Source: a virus
Reading direction: 5' to 3' (one strand)
Length of the DNA: 25,522 nucleotides
IMG/VR virus record: IMGVR_UViG_3300020459_000059
Span: 1 to 25,522 of that record
Shown here: piece by piece, positions 17,648-24,162 of the stretch
Numbering within the stretch: the first letter of the stretch is position 1
Layout: each line of letters begins with the position of its first letter
Translations under genes and position numbers: made by a program
The notes under the pieces: generated by a model
Seen by the model: the letters and a program-made list of their open reading frames with translations, nothing else
Told to the model about the DNA's origin: nothing
Database searches by the model: none

Positions 17648-18655
17648 TTAGCTAGCTACAAGCTCGATGGCTGCAGCAGGGTTAAGGACACCGGCACCCA
17701 TGGCCAAGCGCCCAACCACCACGTCACCTTGGTACATTGTCTTCACGTCCGAACCTGTGGTCTGGACTTGAGGACCGATACCTTCGACAACAGCAGCAGC
17801 ATCACGCATGTAGATGAGGCCAGCGTGGTTGGAGAAGTCACCGGAGTAATCGTTGTTCTCACCATCGACACGAGAAACAGTACCAGCCATGAAAGGCAGG
17901 TTGTTAGAACGACGGATAGAGATACCAGCGATCTCATAGAGACCTTCACCAGAGTTCAAGGAACCTTGAGAAGCGCCAAAATCCCGGTTGAGGATGTTGG
18001 TGTCGACCTGCGAAATCAACGCATAGTACTGACGAGGAGACAGCACAGCGAAACGTCCAGCAGAAGGTACGTTCTTCTCATCAAGGATTGCAGCAGCTTC
18101 AAAGAAGCCATCGACCAAAGCCTGAGCATTCAGTTGATTGCCAGAGCCAAGGTTGATCTGTGAACCACCGGGTTCGCCAGTGATAGGACTAGCGTCACGA
18201 GCGGACTTAGCGATCATGCGGAAGATCTTTTTGTCATAGGACTCAGCAAGAGCATGACCGATCTTTGCAGAGATCTCAGACCTCAGGCTGTAATGAGCAA
18301 GTGTCTCATCAAGCTCATACAAAAATGCAGAAGCCACGAGGAGGTCATCCATGATGATCGTCTTCTCAGCCACCGGAGGATCACCGGATCCGAGGATCGG
18401 AGTTCCAGGTGTGTGGTAGCCAGCTTCCATACGTCCCGTGTAGATGAACTGCAGGGACTTGCCGTTACGCAGGGTACGAGACTGGACAGTACCTTTGGCG
18501 ATACATGCAGACTCGTAAGCTTTGATCATCTCACCTGAAAAAAGCTTCAGATAAGTTGCGTACTTGGCATCATAGTTAGCTCCACCTTGGGTAAGGTTAA
18601 GAGTTGATGGGTTCTGATTAATAGAACCAATTGGAGTAATAACTGAATTAGCCAT
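17648..18655 (-). CDS. Major capsid protein, T7 gp10-like
   Basis: 335 residues, near T7 gp10A (345), HK97-type fold. The sequence runs as expected for the family: N-arm with FSGEMIKAYESACI, then RTLRNGKSLQFIYTGRMEAGYHTPG, IIMDDLLVASAFLYELDE, the long helix AKIGHALAESYDKKIFRMIAKSAR, RFAVLSPRQYYALIS, and a C-terminal region with ISIRRSNNLPF. It builds the icosahedral head with the scaffold. The ATG at 18655 has no Shine-Dalgarno sequence: the leader is AT-rich and ends in CTATAATA. For the most abundant virion protein this is unusual, although leaderless or weak sites are common in picocyanobacteria. It follows the structured gap after psbA. Confidence 0.96.
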   Translation of the reverse strand: MANSVITPIGSINQNPSTLNLTQGGANYDAKYATYLKLFSGEMIKAYESACIAKGTVQSRTLRNGKSLQFIYTGRMEAGYHTPGTPILGSGDPPVAEKTIIMDDLLVASAFLYELDETLAHYSLRSEISAKIGHALAESYDKKIFRMIAKSARDASPITGEPGGSQINLGSGNQLNAQALVDGFFEAAAILDEKNVPSAGRFAVLSPRQYYALISQVDTNILNRDFGASQGSLNSGEGLYEIAGISIRRSNNLPFMAGTVSRVDGENNDYSGDFSNHAGLIYMRDAAAVVEGIGPQVQTTGSDVKTMYQGDVVVGRLAMGAGVLNPAAAIELVAS

Positions 18656-18808
18656 TATTATAGTTAAAGTAAAAAGTTATCGTTTCTCTTGCTAGCAAAA
18701 TTTTTTGATTGAAAATGTTAAGGTCTTTTCATTACCGTGCACGGTAGAGTTATCGCCTTAGCGGCTCTACCAATAGCGAGGCAGGGACTTGCACCCTGCT
18801 GTTGGCTA
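18656..18808 (-). other. Structured gap between psbA and the capsid gene
   Basis: This 153-base gap is the longest non-coding stretch in the window. On the minus strand it begins with hairpins just past the psbA stop: a 6-bp stem (18805-18810 with 18772-18777) enclosing a 6-bp stem with a 7-base loop (18794-18799 with 18781-18786), then a 7-bp stem GGTAGAG/CTCTACC (18765-18771 with 18743-18749) containing an inner CGC/GCG stem with a CTTA loop. A 14-base perfect palindrome TACCGTGCACGGTA (18733-18746) overlaps the last stem. The final 75 bases are AT-rich with no gene. There is no T-run after the hairpins, so a simple terminator is unlikely. It should hold signals for capsid expression, by analogy with phi-10 of T7, but I cannot name a promoter. 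Confidence 0.75.
18733..18746. repeat. 14-base perfect palindrome
   Basis: TACCGTGCACGGTA equals its own reverse complement. Four of its bases (18743-18746) also belong to the neighbouring 7-bp stem, so the two structures exclude each other in RNA. Confidence 0.9.
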
Positions 18809-19864
18809 TTATCCAATCGCTGGAGCCTTGTATGTAGCAAGGTCCAATGGAAAGTTGTGTGCGTTTCTTTCGTGCATCACCTCCATGCCAAGACCGGCAC
18901 GGTTAAGAATATCTGCCCAGGTGTTTACCACATGACCTTCACTCGAATTAATGGATTGATTGAAGTTGAATCCATTGAGGTTAAAAGCCATGGTACTGAC
19001 GCCGAGGGAGGTAAACCAGATACCAATAACTGGGAATGCTGCGAGGAAAAAATGCAGTGACCTAGAATTGTTAAAGCTAGCATATTGAAAAATTAGTCGT
19101 CCAAAGTATCCGTGAGCCGCAACGATATTGTAGGTCTCTTCCTCTTGACCAAACTTGTATCCATTGTTGTGGGATTCTTGCTCGGTAGTTTCCCTAATAA
19201 GCGAGGATGTGACGAGACTTCCGTGCATAGCTGAGAAGAGAGCGCCACCAAATACACCAGCGACACCAAGCATATGGAATGGGTGCATGAGGATATTGTG
19301 TTCGGCTTGGAAAACGAGCATATAGTTAAATGTTCCACTGATACCTAGAGGCATAGCATCACTAAAAGATCCTTGTCCAAATGGGTACACAAGGAAGACT
19401 GCAGAAGCTGCAGCAACTGGAGCTGAGTAAGCAACAAAGATCCAGGGACGCATACCTAGTCGATAGCTAAGTTCCCATTCTCGTCCCATGTAAGAATAGA
19501 TACCAATGAGGAAGTGGAAAACGACAAGCTGGAATGGACCTCCGTTGTAGAGCCATTCATCAAGTGAATTAGCTTCCCAAATTGGGTAGAAGTGTAGTCC
19601 GATGGCATTGCTGCTCGGAACGACGGCTCCCGATATGATGTTGTTTCCATAAAGGAGGGAGCCTGCGACTGGTTCTCTGATTCCATCAATATCTACTGGT
19701 GGTGCTGCAACGAATGCAGTGATAAAACAAATGGTTGCTGCCAGAAGTGTCGGGATCATAAGGACACCGAACCAACCAACATACAACCGATTATTAGTGC
19801 TGGTTACCCAGCTGCAGAACTCATCCCAATTAGAACGAGACTGCTGTTGAATTAATGCGGTCAT
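18809..19864 (-). CDS. psbA: Photosystem II D1 protein
   Basis: 351 residues and complete: D1 of the photosystem II core, which carries the redox tyrosine, the manganese cluster ligands and the QB site. Numbering is one lower than in the usual D1. I see the redox tyrosine at 160, D169, E188, H197, H214, H271, H331-E332, D341 and the processing site after A343 (NFPLDLA). Position 129 is Glu (GREWELS), equivalent to E130 of the high-light D1 type. The C-terminal extension after the cleavage site is only eight residues (TYKAPAIG), against about 16 in most cyanobacteria. Five membrane helices are expected at about 35-55, 110-135, 142-165, 195-220 and 268-292. Phage D1 replaces damaged host D1 during infection. 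It lies between small head-region genes and the capsid gene, with no clear ribosome site. Confidence 0.98.
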   Translation of the reverse strand: MTALIQQQSRSNWDEFCSWVTSTNNRLYVGWFGVLMIPTLLAATICFITAFVAAPPVDIDGIREPVAGSLLYGNNIISGAVVPSSNAIGLHFYPIWEANSLDEWLYNGGPFQLVVFHFLIGIYSYMGREWELSYRLGMRPWIFVAYSAPVAAASAVFLVYPFGQGSFSDAMPLGISGTFNYMLVFQAEHNILMHPFHMLGVAGVFGGALFSAMHGSLVTSSLIRETTEQESHNNGYKFGQEEETYNIVAAHGYFGRLIFQYASFNNSRSLHFFLAAFPVIGIWFTSLGVSTMAFNLNGFNFNQSINSSEGHVVNTWADILNRAGLGMEVMHERNAHNFPLDLATYKAPAIG

Positions 19865-19885
19865 GTAAATTAAGTATGTTTAGAA

Positions 19886-19899
19886 CCAACCCACCCACC
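19886..19899 (-). promoter_or_regulatory. G-rich leader segment before psbA (possible two-tier quadruplex)
   Basis: In the 43-base gap between the 49-residue gene and psbA the coding strand has four G-tracts with one- or two-base spacers: GG, T, GGG, T, GGG, TT, GG. It ends 21 bases before the ATG. A weak RNA quadruplex or a protein site is possible, but the motif is short. Confidence 0.3.
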
Positions 19900-19907
19900 A
19901 CAATTAA

Positions 19908-20057
19908 TTACTTTTTCTTGGCAGTCTTAGCTGCACGCTTGAAGTTCTTAGCTGTTGGTGCTCCTTTCGCACCAGGCTTTCTCATTTTTTCTCCACTACC
20001 AGCAGCAATACGCTTACGCTTAGCGTGGATGTTTGCATAAAGTCCTTGCTTAGCCAT
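19908..20057 (-). CDS. Small basic conserved phage protein (49 residues)
   Basis: 49 residues, beginning MAKQGLYANIHAKRKRIAAG and continuing SGEKMRKPGAKGAP. I recognise this as a widespread but uncharacterised small protein of marine T4-like and T7-like phages. About a third of the residues are Lys or Arg and there are only one or two acidic ones, so it should bind nucleic acid or an acidic surface. A good ribosome site (AGGAG, eight bases upstream) and a TGATG overlap with the preceding gene support the start. It is the last of three basic proteins encoded between scaffold and psbA. Function unknown. Confidence 0.87.
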   Translation of the reverse strand: MAKQGLYANIHAKRKRIAAGSGEKMRKPGAKGAPTAKNFKRAAKTAKKK

Positions 20058-20257
20058 CAGGCACTCCTCTTTTTCTTTTTACGTTTAGCCAGTGGTGTCC
20101 CATCCATCTTGGTTTTACCAGGTGGTGTGTAAGGACGACCGCCTTTCTTTGGGTCTTCACCCATTGGCGTCTTCTTCAAGATACCTTTAAGGTATGGATT
20201 GAACTTTGCTTTAAGTTTATCTTTCTTCTTAGGTGTTGACTTACTTGTTCTAGCCAT
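20057..20257 (-). CDS. Small lysine-rich protein (66 residues)
   Basis: 66 residues starting MARTSKSTPKKKDKLKAKF. The C-terminal part reads PYTPPGKTKMDGTPLAKRKK and ends in a run of Lys and Arg. I do not recognise a fold; it looks disordered and strongly positive. An upstream in-frame ATG at 20272 would add five residues and overlap the preceding gene; I prefer 20257 because that ATG follows the previous stop by two bases and MARTSK is a more natural opening. It is probably co-expressed with the two other basic proteins beside it. A role in the head, in DNA condensation or on host nucleic acid is possible but not shown. Confidence 0.82.
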   Translation of the reverse strand: MARTSKSTPKKKDKLKAKFNPYLKGILKKTPMGEDPKKGGRPYTPPGKTKMDGTPLAKRKKKKRSA

Positions 20258-20259
20258 AA

Positions 20260-20499
20260 TTAACATTTCCATTTGCGGAGTGCCAATGCTTTACGGGTTG
20301 GCTTGCCGTTAGGTTTTTTCATCGGACCTTTTACACCAGACATACGAGCACAGAAGGACCGCTTACGTGGACCTCCTCCAGGCTGTGGTGCTTGCAGGTT
20401 TGAGCCAGTCGCCCTGTTGTACTTACGACGACCCGCAGCAGTCAGACCACCGCTACGGGATTTATGTTTGCCCATCTTCAGGCTTACATTCTTAGACAT
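20260..20499 (-). CDS. Small basic conserved phage protein (79 residues)
   Basis: 79 residues with the pattern SRSGGLTAAGRRKYNRATGS, then NLQAPQPGGGPRKRSFCARMSG, GPMKKPNGKPTRKALALRKW. This is a family found in many marine phages of both T4 and T7 types (I recall it as a DUF6321-like protein of unknown function; the number is from memory). The conserved Gly, Arg and Lys residues and the lack of acidic residues suggest nucleic acid binding. The start overlaps the scaffold stop as TAATG, so translation is probably coupled. Its fixed place next to the scaffold hints at a head-related or packaging role, which is inference. Confidence 0.88.
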   Translation of the reverse strand: MSKNVSLKMGKHKSRSGGLTAAGRRKYNRATGSNLQAPQPGGGPRKRSFCARMSGVKGPMKKPNGKPTRKALALRKWKC

Positions 20500-21266
20500 T
20501 AGTAGTTGATATCAGAACGTGATAGTTTCTCAAAGACATCATTACGGTAAGCAGGATCACGGTCATACCTAGGATCACTCATTGCCTCTACGACTTCCGC
20601 TTGACTACGGAACACGTCAGCAGGTTGATTAGGCGCACGACCAGTAACCATCTCACCATCAAAACCAACAGCTTTCTCCATCTCTGAACGGAGACCAGAC
20701 ACAGCAAGACGAATGAGTCGTGCATTACCTGATTCCACTAAAGCATCAAAGGCATCGATATCAGCTTGGTCTAGATTCTCACCAGACCACGCCATCAGTT
20801 GGTTGTAACCATCTTCACCGCCAGCTGAGTTCTGAATCTGATTCACCTCACTATCAGTTAAGTCAGGTGACTCAGCTTGAGGTAGGTTACCTTGCATCTC
20901 AATGTATGCATTAACCAGATCTGTACTAGACATGGAGGTGAACTGTTCCATCACTTCAGGAGTCAGCTCACCTTTCTCTGCATACAACTGTGATGCTTCG
21001 TTGATCAGATCAACAGCAGGGTTTGATTCTACTTCTTCTTCGGAGGTTTCTTCTTGCTCCCGCAGGCTCTCATCTTCATTGGTTTCTCCAAGTTTCTTTT
21101 GTAGTTCGATGTAAGCTTTCTCAAGCTCTTCTGCATCTTTAAACTTACCAGCATATGCAGCTTCTTGTTCCTTAGCAGCAGCCTCACCAATTGCTAGTGC
21201 TTCTTGTTCTGCTTCATTAAATTCAGGCTGATCAGCTGGAGTGGGATCATACGTCAGTGTAGCCAT
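20499..21266 (-). CDS. Capsid assembly scaffold, T7 gp9-like
   Basis: 255 residues (T7 gp9 is about 307), very acidic and predicted helical. A short motif AGKFKDAEELEKAYIELQKKLG at about 39-60 is characteristic of T7-type scaffolds. A Glu-rich stretch (about 65-83) follows, then helices separated by acidic linkers. The C-terminal end (DPAYRNDVFEKLSRSDINY) is the part that should contact the capsid protein, as in other scaffolds. It is expelled from the procapsid at DNA packaging. The start overlaps the end of the 72-residue gene by 20 bases and has no clear ribosome site, so coupling to that gene is likely. Confidence 0.92.
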   Translation of the reverse strand: MATLTYDPTPADQPEFNEAEQEALAIGEAAAKEQEAAYAGKFKDAEELEKAYIELQKKLGETNEDESLREQEETSEEEVESNPAVDLINEASQLYAEKGELTPEVMEQFTSMSSTDLVNAYIEMQGNLPQAESPDLTDSEVNQIQNSAGGEDGYNQLMAWSGENLDQADIDAFDALVESGNARLIRLAVSGLRSEMEKAVGFDGEMVTGRAPNQPADVFRSQAEVVEAMSDPRYDRDPAYRNDVFEKLSRSDINY

Positions 21267-21465
21267 TAACTGTATTTACTTTAAGGTTTCCAAGTCCGAC
21301 AGTAGTAACCATATTCTTCGGACGATTAGCACCAATCTTAGGCTTAGGTGCATACTTATTTTCAGGCTGGATAGGTTCTTCTACAGTCAGCTCTACCTTT
21401 TCATTAGGTGGCTGCTCCACCTTCCGGGTTCGGGTTCGTTTGGCCGACGCCTTGGGTGAATCCAT
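21247..21465 (-). CDS. Hypothetical protein overlapping portal and scaffold genes
   Basis: 72 residues: a basic N-terminus (SPKASAKRTRTRKVEQPP), a middle rich in Glu and Pro (EKVELTVEEPIQPENKYAP) and a more ordered end (GANRPKNMVTTVGLGNLKVNTVNGYTDV). The frame overlaps the portal 3' end by 62 bases and the scaffold 5' end by 20. Despite this, a good ribosome site (AGGAG, about nine bases before the ATG) and the otherwise unfilled 137 bases between portal and scaffold argue that it is real. I do not recognise it. It may be a head-tail or portal accessory protein, judging from position only. Confidence 0.75.
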   Translation of the reverse strand: MDSPKASAKRTRTRKVEQPPNEKVELTVEEPIQPENKYAPKPKIGANRPKNMVTTVGLGNLKVNTVNGYTDV

Positions 21466-23038
21466 CTATCATCTCCTGTGCTTGTGGATTTTTACTTGGA
21501 TCTAACATCGGTGCTGATGCAAATTGACCAGCTTGCTTAACCAGCTCTTGCTGAGCTGCCATTTGCTGCTGTTTCTGCATCTCACCTTGGATGTCAGACA
21601 TACTCTTGACCAGGTTCAACACGTCAATACCCTGTGCGGTAGCCAGACGCTTGATGTATTCATCAGGATTGATAAACCTCTGAATAGCTTCTGGACCCAT
21701 GGTCTGGGCAATGGTTGTAATGAACTGGATGAGTGATTCCCTATCTTGACCACGACCCAATGCATTGACACCAGCCACGATCTGTGGTCGGACAATACCT
21801 TTAGGTAGTTTGGGTAGCTGACCACTGCGTTGCAGTACCATCAGCGTACGATCAAGATATGGTTTAAGGAACTCAACTGTTAGCAGGCTGAACAATCCAG
21901 CGAGTTGACTATCGAGTTCGAGTTGTGTGAGACGTACCTCCTCTGCAGTGGTGCGCTCAGACTGTCTGACATTTAGGACCATGAATGCATCAAGGATGCG
22001 TTGACCCAGCTGATTAGCCATGTCATATGCAGTCCTGAAGTCAGCAGTCTTACCAACCTGAACAACAGCAATATCATCAGGTCTACCCTGAATGATTGCA
22101 CCGTTGCCAGCTTGCGCCAGAGTCTGTGGTTTAGTAGTGCTAGATGGTGAGACAAGGAAAACAACCTTAGCGGCTGCTGCAGAGCCTTCTACGAGTGCCT
22201 GAGAGAGTGCTTCGAGGGATTTAAGATCTCCTAAAAACTCCTCTACTCTGCCTCTACCGTAGGCTTCACCATCAAAATTATTGAATCTAAGAACCAGCCA
22301 AGGTGATGCATTCTTAGGCGATGTACCACGGCTATCAGGTAGCTGCTTATCTTCAGCCTCTTGATACCATGTCCAGCGTCCGTTGCTCTTGTCTAGTTTG
22401 ACGTGGGTGTACACCTCACAGTCGTCTTCATATGTGTTCGTTCCTGTCTTGGCATTTAGTCCACCACCAGCACTAACCTCATTAGGTTTAGTTTCAGACG
22501 GTGTAGAAAGACCAAGTAGTTTACGACTAATAAGTTCCTTCGTGACAATCTCGATGACATTACCGTTGCCATCACGGTCCACTACATAACGATTGAGTGG
22601 GTAGTTCTTCAGACCATCTTTACCCATATAGATAAGAGAGTTACCACCTACAACGAGGTGCTTGATAGCCTGGTGAATTACAACACGATCGTTAGATGCA
22701 TTGATAGAGTCCATGACCATCCTCTCCATCTTGGAAAATGACAGGTCAAGTTCACTACGAATCTGTGGATCTATCTCTTCACCCAGCTTGTCATCTCTGA
22801 CTTGCAGTTTGAAGAAGCTAGTCTGTGGAGGCAGCAAAGCTAGCATCAACTTAGATGCTAATGTCACTGTTGCTTTGGCTCCAATACTTTGCCAAGGTGT
22901 TTTCAGTGGTTTGTGCTGAGAATTATCGTCTTGACGTTTGATTAGGTAAGGCAGCGTTAGCTGAGAACATTCATGAGCGATGTCAAGGAACTGCTGACGT
23001 TCACTCTGTAGTTCGTTATATCGTAACCTCGCCTTCAT
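21404..23038 (-). CDS. Portal (head-tail connector), T7 gp8-like
   Basis: 544 residues, matching T7 gp8 (536). The conserved opening has RYNELQSERQQFLDIAHECSQLTLPYL, followed by PWQSIGAKATVTLASKLMLALLPPQTSFFKL, the wing and stem domains (AIKHLVVGGNSLIYM; NFDGEAYGRGRVEEFLGDLKSLE) and ERTTAEEVRLTQLELDSQLAG. The C-terminal 80 residues are Gln-rich and probably line the crown. A dodecamer forms the DNA entry channel at one vertex and docks the terminase and later gp11. The start overlaps the proline-rich gene by ATGA and has a good ribosome site (GGAGG, nine bases before the ATG). Confidence 0.96.
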   Translation of the reverse strand: MKARLRYNELQSERQQFLDIAHECSQLTLPYLIKRQDDNSQHKPLKTPWQSIGAKATVTLASKLMLALLPPQTSFFKLQVRDDKLGEEIDPQIRSELDLSFSKMERMVMDSINASNDRVVIHQAIKHLVVGGNSLIYMGKDGLKNYPLNRYVVDRDGNGNVIEIVTKELISRKLLGLSTPSETKPNEVSAGGGLNAKTGTNTYEDDCEVYTHVKLDKSNGRWTWYQEAEDKQLPDSRGTSPKNASPWLVLRFNNFDGEAYGRGRVEEFLGDLKSLEALSQALVEGSAAAAKVVFLVSPSSTTKPQTLAQAGNGAIIQGRPDDIAVVQVGKTADFRTAYDMANQLGQRILDAFMVLNVRQSERTTAEEVRLTQLELDSQLAGLFSLLTVEFLKPYLDRTLMVLQRSGQLPKLPKGIVRPQIVAGVNALGRGQDRESLIQFITTIAQTMGPEAIQRFINPDEYIKRLATAQGIDVLNLVKSMSDIQGEMQKQQQMAAQQELVKQAGQFASAPMLDPSKNPQAQEMIDGFTQGVGQTNPNPEGGAAT

Positions 23039-23280
23039 GAGTTCAATCCTCCCTCATTGCCACTGATGTTCAGTGTATTTCGTAGAGAACTAGATGTAAC
23101 TCTATTCTTTTGTGTAGATGCTTTCTTCTGTGCACCTATTCGCAAGTCCGGCTGCGAGCCAACAGGCTGCGTCTGCTTAGGTGCAGGTGCAGGCTTCGGT
23201 GGCGGCGGTGGAGGTGCGGGTGCAGGAGGAAGCGGCGGTGGCTTTGGTGGACGAGGAGGTGTTGGTGCTCCAAAACACAT
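23035..23280 (-). CDS. Small proline-rich protein upstream of the portal
   Basis: 81 residues: MCFGAPTPPRPPKPPPLPPA, more Pro/Ala runs including six prolines in a row, then a basic part (RIGAQKKASTQKNRVTSSSL) and a Gly/Asn-rich end (RNTLNISGNEGGLN). I know this type (MCFG start, poly-Pro, then SLR-x-L or similar) as a conserved gene before the portal in marine podoviruses, without a defined function. The start at 23280 makes a TAATG overlap with the previous gene and has GGAG eight bases upstream; an in-frame ATG ten codons earlier is less likely. Poly-Pro runs of this kind usually require EF-P for efficient translation. Confidence 0.87.
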   Translation of the reverse strand: MCFGAPTPPRPPKPPPLPPAPAPPPPPPKPAPAPKQTQPVGSQPDLRIGAQKKASTQKNRVTSSSLRNTLNISGNEGGLNS

Positions 23281-23471
23281 TAATCTTGCTCCATTTGTTG
23301 TTTGATCCACTCCACAACATGACGTTGACCAGCTCGATACATGATCTGTTCAATCGGCATGTCAGGAGTAGGGTTAACGGGTGGAAAAGTTTCTTCTAAA
23401 GACTCAAGTACCTGCTGTGAATGCAGGCCAACAGTCTCTAGGAGATTAAGCATATTGTGGGAGGTTGACAT
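23280..23471 (-). CDS. Small hypothetical protein between RNR beta and the proline-rich gene
   Basis: 63 residues: MSTSHNMLNLLETVGLHSQQ, then EETFPPVNPTPDMPIEQI and a helical end MYRAGQRHVVEWIKQQMEQD. The last part (YRAGQRxVVxWI) reminds me of a conserved hypothetical protein of marine podoviruses that lies near the portal. The start is uncertain: 23471 has a weak GAG site, while ATG at 23453 would overlap the reductase stop by only eight bases (57 residues). A longer frame reaching 23540 exists but would overlap the reductase gene by 95 bases and seems unlikely. No function can be assigned. Confidence 0.75.
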   Translation of the reverse strand: MSTSHNMLNLLETVGLHSQQVLESLEETFPPVNPTPDMPIEQIMYRAGQRHVVEWIKQQMEQD

Positions 23472-24162
23472 TAGAATGCTCAAAGAATGCTGGCATCCGA
23501 GCAGACTTAGTGGCAGATAGTTCAGGTGCTTTACCTTCATACATCAGCCGGTCACTGGAATCCAACCAAAATTTTTTGTTCAGATATTTATCAGTTGCTG
23601 TAGCGGACAGCGGTTGCATCACCCAGTTAATAGTTGCCTTGCGTAGCTTATCCAGGGACTGAGAAGGAACGAGTCCAAGCTCAGCACACACAAGGCTATT
23701 AGTCGCCACATGTATTTGTTCATCTCTGCTTATGTCCGCAGAGGTTGTACGCATTGCAGCGTCACCATTAAATCGAAAGAATGGGAGTAGTACGAAGAAA
23801 ATCGCACGCTCGGCAACCATTGCTTTGAGTACCGTGTGATCTGGATGCGACACCCACGCTTCTCGTAGCGCCATCGCTTCCTTCTCAGCTTTTTCATCAA
23901 CGCCGTAAGCATCGGCAATGAAACCGAGTGCCAGGTCGTGGTTCTCTTCATCCCGTACATTGTGGATGAGTATTTCTCTTGAGACTTCTGGTATGTCAGT
24001 GGATAGAGCATCGGTAATAAAATCTCCGACAGGTAATTCCATATGCCTTAATGCAAGAGCGCGATAGATAGCTTCCTCCGCACCTTCCTTGCAGACACCA
24101 GCTGTAGGTTTAACTGGTGTCCATTTGCGCTTACGCGCCATTAGTTTTTGATAAGGGTTCAT
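23446..24162 (-). CDS. nrdB: Ribonucleotide reductase class I beta subunit, short and lacking the radical tyrosine
   Basis: 238 residues, ferritin-like, against about 340-375 for typical NrdB. Metal-ligand motifs are in the correct order: Glu42, E72-x-x-H75 (RDEENHD), E118 (MVAERA) and E148-x-x-H151 (RDEQIH). In canonical beta subunits the radical tyrosine lies four residues after the first histidine; here that position is Leu79, so a stable tyrosyl radical at that site is not possible. This fits the published re-annotation of cyanopodovirus reductases as class I with an unusual beta subunit, as I recall it. It should generate the oxidant that activates the alpha subunit encoded just upstream (ATGA overlap). 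The alternative, an unrelated ferritin-like oxygenase, is unlikely because of that pairing. Confidence 0.85.
   Translation of the reverse strand: MNPYQKLMARKRKWTPVKPTAGVCKEGAEEAIYRALALRHMELPVGDFITDALSTDIPEVSREILIHNVRDEENHDLALGFIADAYGVDEKAEKEAMALREAWVSHPDHTVLKAMVAERAIFFVLLPFFRFNGDAAMRTTSADISRDEQIHVATNSLVCAELGLVPSQSLDKLRKATINWVMQPLSATATDKYLNKKFWLDSSDRLMYEGKAPELSATKSARMPAFFEHSNVNLPQYA

Noticed and set aside
17729-18163. 144-codon open frame on the plus strand opposite the capsid gene
   Set aside because: It mirrors the strongly conserved capsid coding sequence and has no recognisable features of its own.
18657-18662. Bacterial -10 box TATAAT before the capsid gene
   Set aside because: It ends one base before the ATG, so a transcript starting from it would begin inside the gene, and no matching -35 is seen.
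18733-18810. Cobalamin riboswitch (GGTGCAAGTCC resembles part of the B12 motif)
   Set aside because: The B12 box (GCCACT-like) and the rest of the core are missing, and the resemblance is limited to one hairpin.
18772-18850. tRNA gene near the end of psbA on the minus strand
   Set aside because: A T-arm-like hairpin and a 7-base loop hairpin (TTGG/CCAA) are there, but the flanks that should form the acceptor stem do not pair, the variable loop would be two bases, and half of it lies in psbA codons.
23472-23540. Longer start for the small gene after the reductase beta gene
   Set aside because: It would overlap the reductase by 95 bases, while starts at 23471 or 23453 give short overlaps as seen elsewhere in the window.
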